Source of the DNA: Leishmania infantum JPCM5
Taxonomy: Eukaryota; Euglenozoa; Kinetoplastea; Trypanosomatida; Trypanosomatidae
DNA: 64,000 nucleotides
Direction: 5' to 3'
Assembly (NCBI RefSeq): GCF_000002875.2
Contig: NC_009411.2
Span: 372,001 to 436,000 of the forward strand
Part shown: piece by piece, positions 20,564 to 29,568 of the stretch
Numbering within the stretch: the stretch's first letter is position 1
Layout of the letters: every line of letters starts with the position of its first letter
The notes under the pieces: generated by a model
Database searches by the model: none
Told to the model about the DNA's origin: nothing
Seen by the model: the letters and a program-made list of their open reading frames with translations, nothing else
Program-made: the position numbers and the translations under genes

Positions 20564-22276
20564 TTACTCTGTCCTCGCCTGGTGTACCTCGTCGGACTGA
20601 TTGAGTCGCTTCTTCCCCTCGACAGCCGCCGGCGCCGCTTTTCGGGAAAGGATGGCGGCCAGCCGCATAAAAGCACCGACATCTTCATCCTCGGCTCCTG
20701 CGCTGTGGCAATGACTCAACCGCCGCTCCGCCTCCGTTAGTCGCGCTGTGTCCACAGATGTCATGATGTTCCTTACGTTCTCCGTCAGAAGGCCGATAGA
20801 CGTGCTCGTCGTCAGCCTGTGCCCATCGTCTTGGGTGCTCACTCGAATGGCACGGCTCAGCTCGACTGAGAAGCGGCCACGAATACCCAGCACAGCAATG
20901 CACTGCTCAAGCGGCGCAAAGACGGGGCCGACAGGGCTCGTCACCTCCTCTACTTTCCCAGCGTCTGCCGTCTCCGCGTTGGCAGCTCCCTCCGCGACAC
21001 CGCAGCCGATCTTCCGACTCAGCCCCCGCACGTGCGCGGCAGCGCGCAACGAGCCCACGGACGGAGGTCCTTCCCGGTGCGGGAAGAAGCCGTAGTCGGG
21101 GCACCGACCGAATACGTAGCTTCGCAGGCTCCATAGCGCCGCCGCTAGAAGCTGCGTCCCTTCCTTGGCGCCGCCGCCCCCACAACCGCCGCCACCGCGC
21201 AGAAGCGCCTTGGTCGTCTTGCGCTTGTTGCGTGGGACGCGCAAGAGCTGTGTCGCCATGGAGCCACTACGCGCGAGCACCGCGCGCAGAAACTCCACAT
21301 CCAGCTCGAGGTGTCCTCCGGAGATCAGGGCACGGCGGAAGTAGCCCTCGTTCACGCGTAGATGGCGGTACCGCCGCCACAGCGCGATGCTGTCGCCTCC
21401 GATGCCCTCGTAGTAGTCGTCGCCGGAGAGCAGCATCAGGAACACAAAATCGATGCGGTAGGAAGGGAGCAGCTCAGCTGGCAGTGGAGGGTTCGGCACG
21501 GCCTGGGACCAGTGGTTCATCAGCTCCCACAGAGACGTGAGGCTGAGGTCAAATGGGTCGATCAGGGTGTAGTACGAGTACGGGACAGCCACCATGGCGA
21601 CCAGGATGAGGTCCGAGTCGTTGCCCACCATCGTCACGACATCGTCTTGGCTGTAGCTGCCATCGGCGACTGTCTCAGCCCAGAGCCTGCGTAGGAGCGC
21701 AGACATCTTCACCTCACCCTCCCCCGGCTCGCAGCACCCGCTTACGATCAGCTTCGCCCAGGAGTAGTGGGCCTTGCGCTGCTGAAGGTATGTTGTGATG
21801 TACTCCTCGCAGGCGAGCACGAACTCTGCCCCGCAGAGGATCTCCTCACGGTGCAGGGGCACTTCGCCCAGCACAGGGTCGCACGTGTACCACGGTGAAA
21901 CACGGATGCTGCTGTTTCCGCTGCCCTTCGAGGAGGCGACTGCTGTGGCGGGACGAGGCGGGTGTACAGAGAGGGAGTTGCGGCGCTCCTTCTGCGTCTT
22001 GAGCTTCGCAATCGGCGCCACGCCGTCGTACACAAGGACCAGCGTGTCGCGGGCCCGCACACGCGTGAGCAGCTCATCCATCTTTGCTGTCACCGCGCGC
22101 AGCGTCGCTGCAGTCGTCGGCCTCGTGGGGTCGTATGCAATATGCAGCACGGCATTCATGTCCACCAGAAGATGGCGCGGGTTCGCCGCGTAGCAGTCTG
22201 CGCGCGCATTTTTGTTGGGGAATGCATACTGGATGCTGTGGTGCTCCACATAGCTCCAAAGTCCCTTGACGCCCAT
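20564..22276 (-). CDS. XRN-family 5'-3' exonuclease, compact form
   Basis: 570 residues, much shorter than XRN1 or XRN2/Rat1. Family features seen: MGVKGLWSYVEHH at the start; LLVDMNAVLH with the metal-binding Asp at 39; LVYDGVAPIAKLKTQKERR (81-99), the characteristic XRN block; VSGCCEPGEGEVKM (178-191) with acidic ligands; MVGNDSDLILVAM (216-228); and FLMLLSGDDYYEG (279-291). These cover the two-metal nuclease core. The C-terminal half contains low-complexity Gly and Ala stretches and no PAZ/Tudor or SH3-like modules are apparent. Trypanosomatids have several XRN paralogues, including small ones; which this is cannot be decided by eye. Role is probably RNA turnover. The stated start is supported by the family N-terminus and by a candidate splice acceptor at 22366. 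Confidence 0.88.
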   Translation of the reverse strand: MGVKGLWSYVEHHSIQYAFPNKNARADCYAANPRHLLVDMNAVLHIAYDPTRPTTAATLRAVTAKMDELLTRVRARDTLVLVYDGVAPIAKLKTQKERRNSLSVHPPRPATAVASSKGSGNSSIRVSPWYTCDPVLGEVPLHREEILCGAEFVLACEEYITTYLQQRKAHYSWAKLIVSGCCEPGEGEVKMSALLRRLWAETVADGSYSQDDVVTMVGNDSDLILVAMVAVPYSYYTLIDPFDLSLTSLWELMNHWSQAVPNPPLPAELLPSYRIDFVFLMLLSGDDYYEGIGGDSIALWRRYRHLRVNEGYFRRALISGGHLELDVEFLRAVLARSGSMATQLLRVPRNKRKTTKALLRGGGGCGGGGAKEGTQLLAAALWSLRSYVFGRCPDYGFFPHREGPPSVGSLRAAAHVRGLSRKIGCGVAEGAANAETADAGKVEEVTSPVGPVFAPLEQCIAVLGIRGRFSVELSRAIRVSTQDDGHRLTTSTSIGLLTENVRNIMTSVDTARLTEAERRLSHCHSAGAEDEDVGAFMRLAAILSRKAAPAAVEGKKRLNQSDEVHQARTE

Positions 22277-22818
22277 GCTACGCTATTAGAGTCACCCTCG
22301 CCTTTCTTCGATGGCGGTGGCTCGAGCTCTCGAGAAGTTCGATGCGGGTTCAAAAGGTTGATCGGCTGCAGTCAGCGATTAAGAAAAAAATTGAAGGAGA
22401 GGGAAATGTTATGCAACAACGAGAAGCCCTCGCCCACAGAGAAACACAGCGGCAACGCGAGCGCGGGCAGACGCTGGACTCGCCATTTACACGTGGCTCA
22501 GCTCTGCTGATGGTAGCACAAATGACCTTTAGCAGAAGATGTGGTGATTATAGAAGACCTACCACGCGCTCTCGCCGGCACACACACACACAGCAGCGGC
22601 ACCACATGCGCCCGCACGATGGCCGTGGCATGCTTCCCGTCTCTTCGCTGTGGCGTCGACGGTGATGCAGCACCTCATCTCTGTCTCTGCGTGCGCATCA
22701 AACTTGGCTCTCGCAGCGATGCAGCCCCTCAGGTCCTGCTCCACCGTCCATAGAGCCTTTTGCTTCTTTTTCGTTTCCCCCTTTCGTTTCCCGCTCCCCC
22801 ACACCCGAAAGGAAACCC
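22277..22818. other. Intergenic; XRN-like gene leader
   Basis: The minus-strand tract TTCCCTCTCCTTCAATTTTT continuing to GACTGCAG (22366-22408) is a candidate trans-splice acceptor 90 bases before the XRN-like ATG. The remainder has no supported gene. Confidence 0.55.
22366..22408 (-). promoter_or_regulatory. Candidate spliced-leader acceptor for the XRN-like gene
   Basis: A pyrimidine tract followed by the first AG (in GACTGCAG) on the minus strand, close to the start codon at 22276. Confidence 0.5.
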
Positions 22819-23434
22819 TCGCAGCACAGCGAGGGCCGTGGCAGTCGGCATCGCCACAATACGACAAAAGAGGCAAGGAAGGGTCTTGGTTTGTGTCAGC
22901 GTGTGCCCCTTGCTCTGCCCGTGCAACGCGAGCTGCACGCCACTCCACGCCCCTCCAGCCGGCCCCGTCACACCGGCCCACATGGCCTGGCGCGAGGCAG
23001 CGGTAGGCATACGCGGTACAGCACTGCGCCAACACAGTCACCTGGGTACGGCCTCCGTCCCAAGCGCTACACAGCCGCACCCTCCTTGAGAGTGGCGCAG
23101 GCTCCCTGCACCGCTGGGCAGAGTGAGGGGCCCGGAGGGGGAGGGAGAGGGGGGAGATGTGTTCGAGCCACGCTGGCCGCTCCGGCGCCACGCCCTCCAC
23201 AACCTCGGCAGCGACATCAGCAGCGATACATCGCTCTGACCTCCCCTACGTCGTCGGTGCTGGGCCCCGCCACCACCCGAGGTGGCTGGGGCACTTGGCA
23301 GGGGTATAGGGGTTGGGGGGCTGGCTCGCTTCCCCACAGCCACACACACACACACACAGAGTGGGGTGCGTGCTGGGCCCTGCGACACGACGCACTGAGG
23401 GGTGCACCCTCCACCCCACCCCTCGTCATCAGGG
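22819..23434 (-). mobile_element. SIDER2-like retroposon, copy C (best-preserved 5' end)
   Basis: Most complete copy. Sense strand starts CCCTGATGACGAGGGGTGGG, identical over its first 11 bases to the 852-bp element, then gives a hairpin (AGGGGTG with CACCCCT), CGCAGGGCCCAGCAC (CAGGG can pair with the initial CCCTG), CCCCAC, a (TG)9 tract, GTGGGG and AAGCGAGCC. The 3' part extends to CTCGCAGCACAGCGAGGGC at 22819, shared with copy D. It lies in the 3' flank of the 912-aa gene, sense orientation. Confidence 0.82.
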
Positions 23435-25420
23435 AGCGCAAAATGCAAAGAAGCAAAATACTAAGGTGCACAGCGACTTTCCACACGAAAAATTATATGA
23501 AAACCACAGGCGCTCTCGTGAAGCGCGTTGGAGTTAGAGCGAACGATAAACATCGACCTTCGCGGCTAGAAGGCGCGCGTTCGCAGCTCAGCAGATGATC
23601 CTAACGGAGGAGCAGGATGACGCTCTGACGACCACGGCGGCTCCAACGCATGGCTGGAGAGCGGCGAAGACGACTCGCGATTGCCGCAACGCGGCCTGGG
23701 CGGGGGGCAACCCCCCTCCCCCCACCACCACCTGAATATTCTTTTTCTCTTCAGCTTTCGCCGCAGGATGGGCGGCTTCACGTGCAGCTATGAAGGAAGG
23801 GCCACTGCATGGATTCTAGGCCGGTTCCGGGCCATGTCCCGCTACACCCACCCCCGAGGCACCGTCATCTTTTACGGACCTCACAGCAACCGGCTATGCA
23901 GCTGACGTAGGGCAGCGCAAAGGCGGCCCGCCAGGTTGCTTCTTCCAGCCTTCTTGCTTGCCCCGATGCTGCGAGGACCGTCAATAATGTGCGACGCACG
24001 CACACACACGCACAAAGGCGAACCCAGCCCAAATACATGACTGATGCATCAACACGGATACGTACGACAACAGGGGGAATGGGCGAGGCCTGGTCCTGGC
24101 CGCACGTCTGCGTAACGGATAAAGGCAACTCGCGAGCGTAGCGGAGGCGTCGTCAAACATGCCCTCCCTGATTCGGGTGGAAGGAAGAGCGTCTGCGGCC
24201 AGCTGTGTGCACCAGCAACGTGCATCACATTCCGCTCATTCTTTGGCCTTCTTTCTTCATCGAGTCGCACAACAAGAGAAAGAAAGCAGAGTGAGGTCTG
24301 TGTGCGTGTGCGTGTGTGTGTGGAATGGTGGAGGAGAACAGAAACGAGCCAGCAAGGGGTCCGCTTGTGCAATCCTTCCTTCTGGCGCGTCGTTGCACCT
24401 GTGCGTCTCCACAGAAGACACGCGCACACGCCTACCCAGTAGTCGCGTAGGCGCTCCGCAACGTGCAGGTGCTGCCGGCTCCGTTGTGGCTGAAGTTCGG
24501 CTGAGTTGATGAGCCGAGTGCAGGTTTCACATTTCTCTGCTCACGCCCTGCCTGTGAGTGATCCTTGGCACCATTGGCTGCCAAGCCCTTCTGAACGAGA
24601 TGCTCCTTGATGGACGGTGGTGGCTGATGCTTCAGACGGGAGATTGAGTGAGACGGCCGGTGCCCACATACATGATAGACGAACGCCAATGGGCACCACG
24701 GCATCCCACTTGTCACAAGATGAAAAGAACGAGCAAGACGGGGGGAAGTCCAAGGATGAAGAGGAGACAGAGCGCAGCGGGAGAGGGAGGATGCGTACCC
24801 GCACGTCGAGCCCAGTGCCCGAGTCACAGTCGCCGAAATGTCCCATGCACGCAGACGCCTGATGCGCAAGTGCCGCCATTGTGCACGGCCTCTTCTCATG
24901 GTATCCGATGTCAGTTTTCGCTGCGGGCGCACATGGCTGCGATTCGGGCCGGTTGGCGTGCAGCCCACACCGCCTCCCTGGGGAATCAGAGATGCGCTCG
25001 AAAACAAAAAGTAAAAAAGGGACCGTAGAGGCAAAGAGGCAGCGAGCCGACGGCGCTGTGTTGTCGCATGCTGTCCTACAGTCCGTTGCATAGGTTCACG
25101 TCAAATTTACTTGCTGCCTCTGCATGGCCGCCCCTCTTCCCGCCATTTGCGCGCGTGATCGGTGAGGTGGGATGCAGTGGCTGCGGCAGCCTTAAAGGAG
25201 TCGTAGGAAACGGGGCTTTTCTTTCGCGTTTGTCGCCTTTCAGCGCGTGCGGGTGTACCTCCGTGCACCGCAGGGCTGAGCAAAGGCAAGCCGCGAGTGA
25301 CGCACCGTGACAACCCTTTTCATGCACACACACACACACACAATCTAAAAGGACAGAAGAAAATGGCAAGAGTCGCTTAGTGTGTGTCACGGTCTGCAGC
25401 ATATGGCACGCACGCAGACG
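23435..25420. other. Long intergenic/3' UTR of the 912-aa gene
   Basis: About 2 kb without a convincing coding frame. Short CA/TG runs occur at 24002-24014, 24297-24322 and 25325-25342. A minus-strand open frame at 24432-25091 lacks coding-like composition and domains and is not called. Confidence 0.55.
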
Positions 25421-28159
25421 TCACAGGCTGTGCCCGCTTTGCAGCACCTGCTTAATGCCGCGCTGCACCATTAGCCGCAAAATAGGTGCACCGAGGGTGC
25501 ACAAGACGTTTAGCTTCCTCACTGTTGTTGACACCCGGAAGGAACCCACAGAGACGGTCGTCTTTTGAAAGGCAGCATGCATTTTGCCGGAGGTCATCAG
25601 CCATATGCACACCCTTCCTTTCACGCGGACATTGGCAGCCTTGATTGTGGCGGTGCCGCGCGTAACACCCGTGGTGTACTGGTCTTGTTCACTGCCACGC
25701 CGCGTACGCGCCGCCGCACGCCAGTAAGACCCCGGTATTCGTCGCTGCGAATGCTGCGCCGTGCGTGCTTGCCGGGCGGCATCGGCTTCACCAATGTACG
25801 CAAACTGGATCGCCTCCAGCGACATCGCCTTTAGGTTAAGCTTCGCCTGCAGTCGTGTTCCATCCTCGCAAAACTCGATAGAACACTTGTCCTCGCGGAA
25901 GCTGAGCTCGGTCAGCTTGATAGGTGAGGTGGAGAGCAGAATCGGGCCGAGCAAGGGTACCTCCACCGGTTCCTCCGTCATGCCCTCCACCAGCTCTTTG
26001 CCACATAGCGCCTTCCCGAGCACGTGCAGCAGCCGCTGCAGAATGACTGTGGCGTTGTCACGCAGCTTGGGGCACTCATCGTGGATGCACCGCACAAGCG
26101 CACAGCGAGACTTGGAGCCGAACACCTCCTCGTATGGAGCCAGCATCGTCGCTATGGTGCCCCAGCGCTCCTCCTCGGCGTTCAGGAAGGTTACGGGGTC
26201 TAAGCTTGAGCATCCACTGTGCGCGGCAGGAATGGCCAGCGTTCCCGCGTTGGATGGTCGCTCGTCGTGCGGCGCGCCCGCATCACCGTCATCCGCGCCA
26301 CTGCCCTCGACTGGTATATCCTCACAGCTGTTGTGCGCTGCCTGCTGCCGTTCGGTGCTCTGAGCTGTGCCGTTCAGCGCACTTGCCTCGTTGCGGGCAG
26401 CGGCTCGCGGCAGAGCAAACCCTGGCGAGCATACCACGTTGGGGCGACCGTTGCTGCTCTTCTTCTGCCTCGGCGACAGCACGGGCGTGTGCTGGGAAGT
26501 CGCACGAAAAATCAAGTTGCCTATTGAAGTCCGGCTGCGGATGCGCTGCCACACCGTCTCCGAAGTCGTGAGAGGATGCGGCTTGCGCCCCTTGAGCGTT
26601 TTGCGGGCCGCATCCCGCATGCTGGACTGCGCGCTCAGCGCATTGGAGGAGGCCGCGTTGTCGTCGTCGCCCGAGATCTGACGTGTCCCGTTGGTGGCGC
26701 CGTAGGCCGTGCTCGTGTTCGCGGTCGCGCCGGGTTGCCTGTCCGCATAGGGTTTGGGTAAGCAGGTGCGTCTGCGGTGGTGAGATTGCAATGCGAATGA
26801 CGCCTGTGCGCTGAGCAACTCCTCGGCGTTCGCGTCGTTGACCTTGTCACCGCTGCCACAGTTAGGCGCCACGCTGGAGCCCGGATCAAACGGCTCGTGG
26901 GCCTCGCTCTCCTCCCCCACGAACGATGGATAGGTCATCTGCGGGGATGGCGGAGCAGCCAAGGCGCTTGTCTGGCTACCAACCAGACCGTTCACGACAG
27001 GCTCGTGGGCTTCGCCTTCCGCCGCCAACCGCGCTGCCGCGGCGCTTTCCGGCCGAGACATATGCGCATGTGGCAAGACCCCAGTTGAAGCTGGCGGCGG
27101 CGTCGCTAACCGCAGCAGCGGGTTCTTGAAGGTTGCTTCGTCGAAAACGTGCAGAATGCCTTCGCACTCCCGTCGCGCCTCAGCCGGACCCACACGGATT
27201 GCCTCAGGTGCCCACGCTATAATCGGTGCTGCACGTGGTGGGTCGTTGCGCTGCACATACACGACGCTCGCGGCGGCGCTGTCCCCGCCGTCACCAGCGG
27301 CACCGCTACCGTTGAGCCCACCCGCTGGTCGCTCTTCGGATGCACCACGCGACGACGCACGAGAGCGTTTGTCGGTATTTCCTCCCGATAGCGAAGCGGA
27401 CGCGGTGTTGCTGACGGGGTGCAGCTTGCTGCTCGGCTGCAGGTCCAGGAAGCAGGTCCCGTTGTTAGATGCGGCGAGCGAGGTGCTGCACACCTGCGAC
27501 CAGCTCTCACGTCTCAGGCCATTGACGTCGTTGCTGTCACCGTTGATCGTGGCCGTGGCTGCCTCGTAACTAGTCGGCTCCTCGAGTAGAGGGAGGTCCA
27601 TGAACGCCATCTCCGCTAAGTCGCGCGAGGGCAGCAGCGTCGCGCGGTCCCAATCTGATGTGTCCACGATGAAGAGCCCCACCGTGTCGTGGTACTCCTG
27701 CAGCTGCGAGAGATTGCCAAAGTGCCCAGGCCGAAAGGCGGAGGCCGCCCGCTCCTCCAGCGACTCCTTCAAGCCCGCGAACGCCGTTGCCCGTTTGGCG
27801 CTCGGTAGTTTTTCGCTCGTGAAGAGGTCGTGCTGCTCTTTGAGATACGCGAAACCGTTGTAGTCGGGGTTCAGTGCCTCGTAGGCGCGCTCCGCTGCCT
27901 CGTCTGCGCCGTCGGTGTTGCTAATTACCGCCATGAGCTCATCATAAGGGGCGTACGGGTAAAGGGCTTGCAGGTAGAGCAGCTGCTCGCGCGGCGTCGT
28001 CATACTCTTCCTGGGGTGCGCCGATCTTCTGTCGGCCTCCTCCGGCGCCATCTCTGGCCCGAGATATAGGCTGCTCCCGACACGCTGTGTCGTGACGGAC
28101 GAGGAGCCCGTCGCCGACTCCTTGGTGGCGCCGTGTCGAGACGAGCGTGGCATGTCCAT
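25421..28159 (-). CDS. Protein of unknown function, CUE/UBA-like N-terminus, possible lipid-binding C-terminus
   Basis: 912 residues from the chosen start. Residues 57-97 (REQLLYLQALYPYAPYDELM and on to AERAYEAL) have the length and pattern of a CUE/UBA three-helix domain, which binds ubiquitin. Residues of about 100-680 are Ser/Ala/Gly-rich and probably disordered. The last 200 or so residues are ordered: PVEVPLLGPILLSTSPIKLT, then alternating hydrophobic strands (TATIKAANVRVKGRVCIWLM, VSVGSFRVSTTVRKLNVLC) and a final amphipathic helix, a pattern that recalls TULIP/BPI-type lipid-binding folds; this is inference only. The frame is open to 28309, but a strong trans-splice acceptor (CTTTCAG at 28203) lies inside that extension, so translation must begin after it, at MDMPRSSRHG. 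Confidence 0.75.
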   Translation of the reverse strand: MDMPRSSRHGATKESATGSSSVTTQRVGSSLYLGPEMAPEEADRRSAHPRKSMTTPREQLLYLQALYPYAPYDELMAVISNTDGADEAAERAYEALNPDYNGFAYLKEQHDLFTSEKLPSAKRATAFAGLKESLEERAASAFRPGHFGNLSQLQEYHDTVGLFIVDTSDWDRATLLPSRDLAEMAFMDLPLLEEPTSYEAATATINGDSNDVNGLRRESWSQVCSTSLAASNNGTCFLDLQPSSKLHPVSNTASASLSGGNTDKRSRASSRGASEERPAGGLNGSGAAGDGGDSAAASVVYVQRNDPPRAAPIIAWAPEAIRVGPAEARRECEGILHVFDEATFKNPLLRLATPPPASTGVLPHAHMSRPESAAAARLAAEGEAHEPVVNGLVGSQTSALAAPPSPQMTYPSFVGEESEAHEPFDPGSSVAPNCGSGDKVNDANAEELLSAQASFALQSHHRRRTCLPKPYADRQPGATANTSTAYGATNGTRQISGDDDNAASSNALSAQSSMRDAARKTLKGRKPHPLTTSETVWQRIRSRTSIGNLIFRATSQHTPVLSPRQKKSSNGRPNVVCSPGFALPRAAARNEASALNGTAQSTERQQAAHNSCEDIPVEGSGADDGDAGAPHDERPSNAGTLAIPAAHSGCSSLDPVTFLNAEEERWGTIATMLAPYEEVFGSKSRCALVRCIHDECPKLRDNATVILQRLLHVLGKALCGKELVEGMTEEPVEVPLLGPILLSTSPIKLTELSFREDKCSIEFCEDGTRLQAKLNLKAMSLEAIQFAYIGEADAARQARTAQHSQRRIPGSYWRAAARTRRGSEQDQYTTGVTRGTATIKAANVRVKGRVCIWLMTSGKMHAAFQKTTVSVGSFRVSTTVRKLNVLCTLGAPILRLMVQRGIKQVLQSGHSL

Positions 28160-28202
28160 TACTGCAGCGGAGGGGGGAGGGGGGAGCACAGAACACGTGA
28201 CG

Positions 28203-28252
28203 CTGAAAGCGACACCAACCGAAGCAAACAAGAAAAAAAGAAGACAACGACA
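28203..28252 (-). promoter_or_regulatory. Spliced-leader acceptor for the 912-aa gene
   Basis: On the minus strand a T-rich tract (TTGTCTTCTTTTTTTCTTGT and on) ends in GCTTTCAG, 44 bases upstream of the ATG at 28159. It decides against the upstream in-frame ATG at 28309. Confidence 0.65.
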
Positions 28253-28479
28253 GCTCAATCCGCCCACGTTGTAATTCTGTAATCGTGCGTGTATGAATGC
28301 GCGGCGCAACCATGTTCAAGTCTCCTCCTGGAGCGAATGTGGCAGGGCAGTGGCGACGTTGTTCGGGTGGGAGGGGAGGGAAGCAAGTGTAAGTAATCGA
28401 GTGAGGTAAAGAAGTATGCTGGCAAACAAAGGGATGGAGACGGCAAGACCAAAAGGGCGATTGAAAGTGGCAAGGCCGA

Positions 28480-28517
<38 letters not shown>
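28480..28517. repeat. (AT)n then (GT)n microsatellite
   Basis: Alternating TA/AT over about 22 bases followed by GTGTGTGTGTGTG. Confidence 0.9.
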
Positions 28518-28518
<1 letters not shown>

Positions 28519-29568
28519 ATATATGATGGAGGGAAAGATAAGGATCGGCAGCGCGCTCAGTGAGAAGCAGAGACACGAGCGGGGTCAGGGCAGCGCATGT
28601 GAGCGGCAAGAGAGAAGCCGAAAAGCTTAACGGCGCAAGAAACAGTGTCCCCCGGTCCCGTGCTGCTTGCTGAAAATTGGGCACTTCCGATACGAGATAA
28701 AAGACAGGCGCGGCGCGGCAGGGAAAGGGCAAACGGCAGCAGGGTTTCTGCTCCGTGTACACAGGGTGAAGCAAGAGATCTGTGAGGCGGTGGGATACAG
28801 AAGTGGAGAGTGCGCCATCATCCGTGCATGAGAGAGGGGGCAAAGGGCAACGAGGGTCAACACAAGCATGTGGTGGGTAAGAGAAACGCAGAGTGCACCT
28901 CAGAGACAGGAGCGAGGACCACAAGACAAGCCGACAGCATGGAAGGCGAACACCACCATAGCGATGCCCTGCCGAGGAGAGGCGAATAAATGGAGGGATT
29001 CAGGAGGAAGACGCTACGGCACAAGGAAGGTCGCTCGTCTCGTCTGCAGACGGCACTTCTACACGAGCAACGGGACCATGTGTCATTATTGTTGTTTTTC
29101 ACCCGCGTTGTGTTGTCAAATATCTGGAGAGTACTCGATGGAGCAGCAGCAGCAGCAGCAGCCTCCGATGATCTATCCCCTCCCATCTCTACATGTCCGA
29201 GCCCCCTTCCACACCACGCGGATGGCGGAGAGGGCCCTCTGGAAAGGGGGTGGAGAGAGGAAGGGGGTCGATGAAAGGAACTGAAAAGGTGAGAAACCAA
29301 CAGCCAAGAAAGGAAAAAAAAGCAGCATGAGCCGTCTCCGCGCATGTGGCAACACAGTAACGCAGAGAGAGAAAAGGCGGTTCCCTCTACCCCCACCCCT
29401 GCACAATGGCGGATGGGTGTCGGCGCAAAAGGAAACGAGAGAGGGAGGGATAGAGGGCTGCCTACAACGCACACATCTCACAGAGTAATCGTGGGAGTCA
29501 CGGGAGAGGAAGAACGGCGTAGAGCGCGCGCGAGAGAGGCAAGCTGATGGTGAGGCAGCTCGGCGGCC

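Larger units (their letters stand above)
28160..29568. other. Intergenic with AT and AGC microsatellites
   Basis: Contains the 912-aa gene leader, then an (AT)n/(GT)n tract at about 28480-28517 and an (AGC)7 run at 29142-29162. No gene is supported on either strand. Confidence 0.6.

Noticed and set aside
24432..25091. 219-codon minus-strand open frame
   Set aside because: Composition matches random GC-rich sequence, no domain, and it lies in a probable 3' UTR with overlapping open frames.
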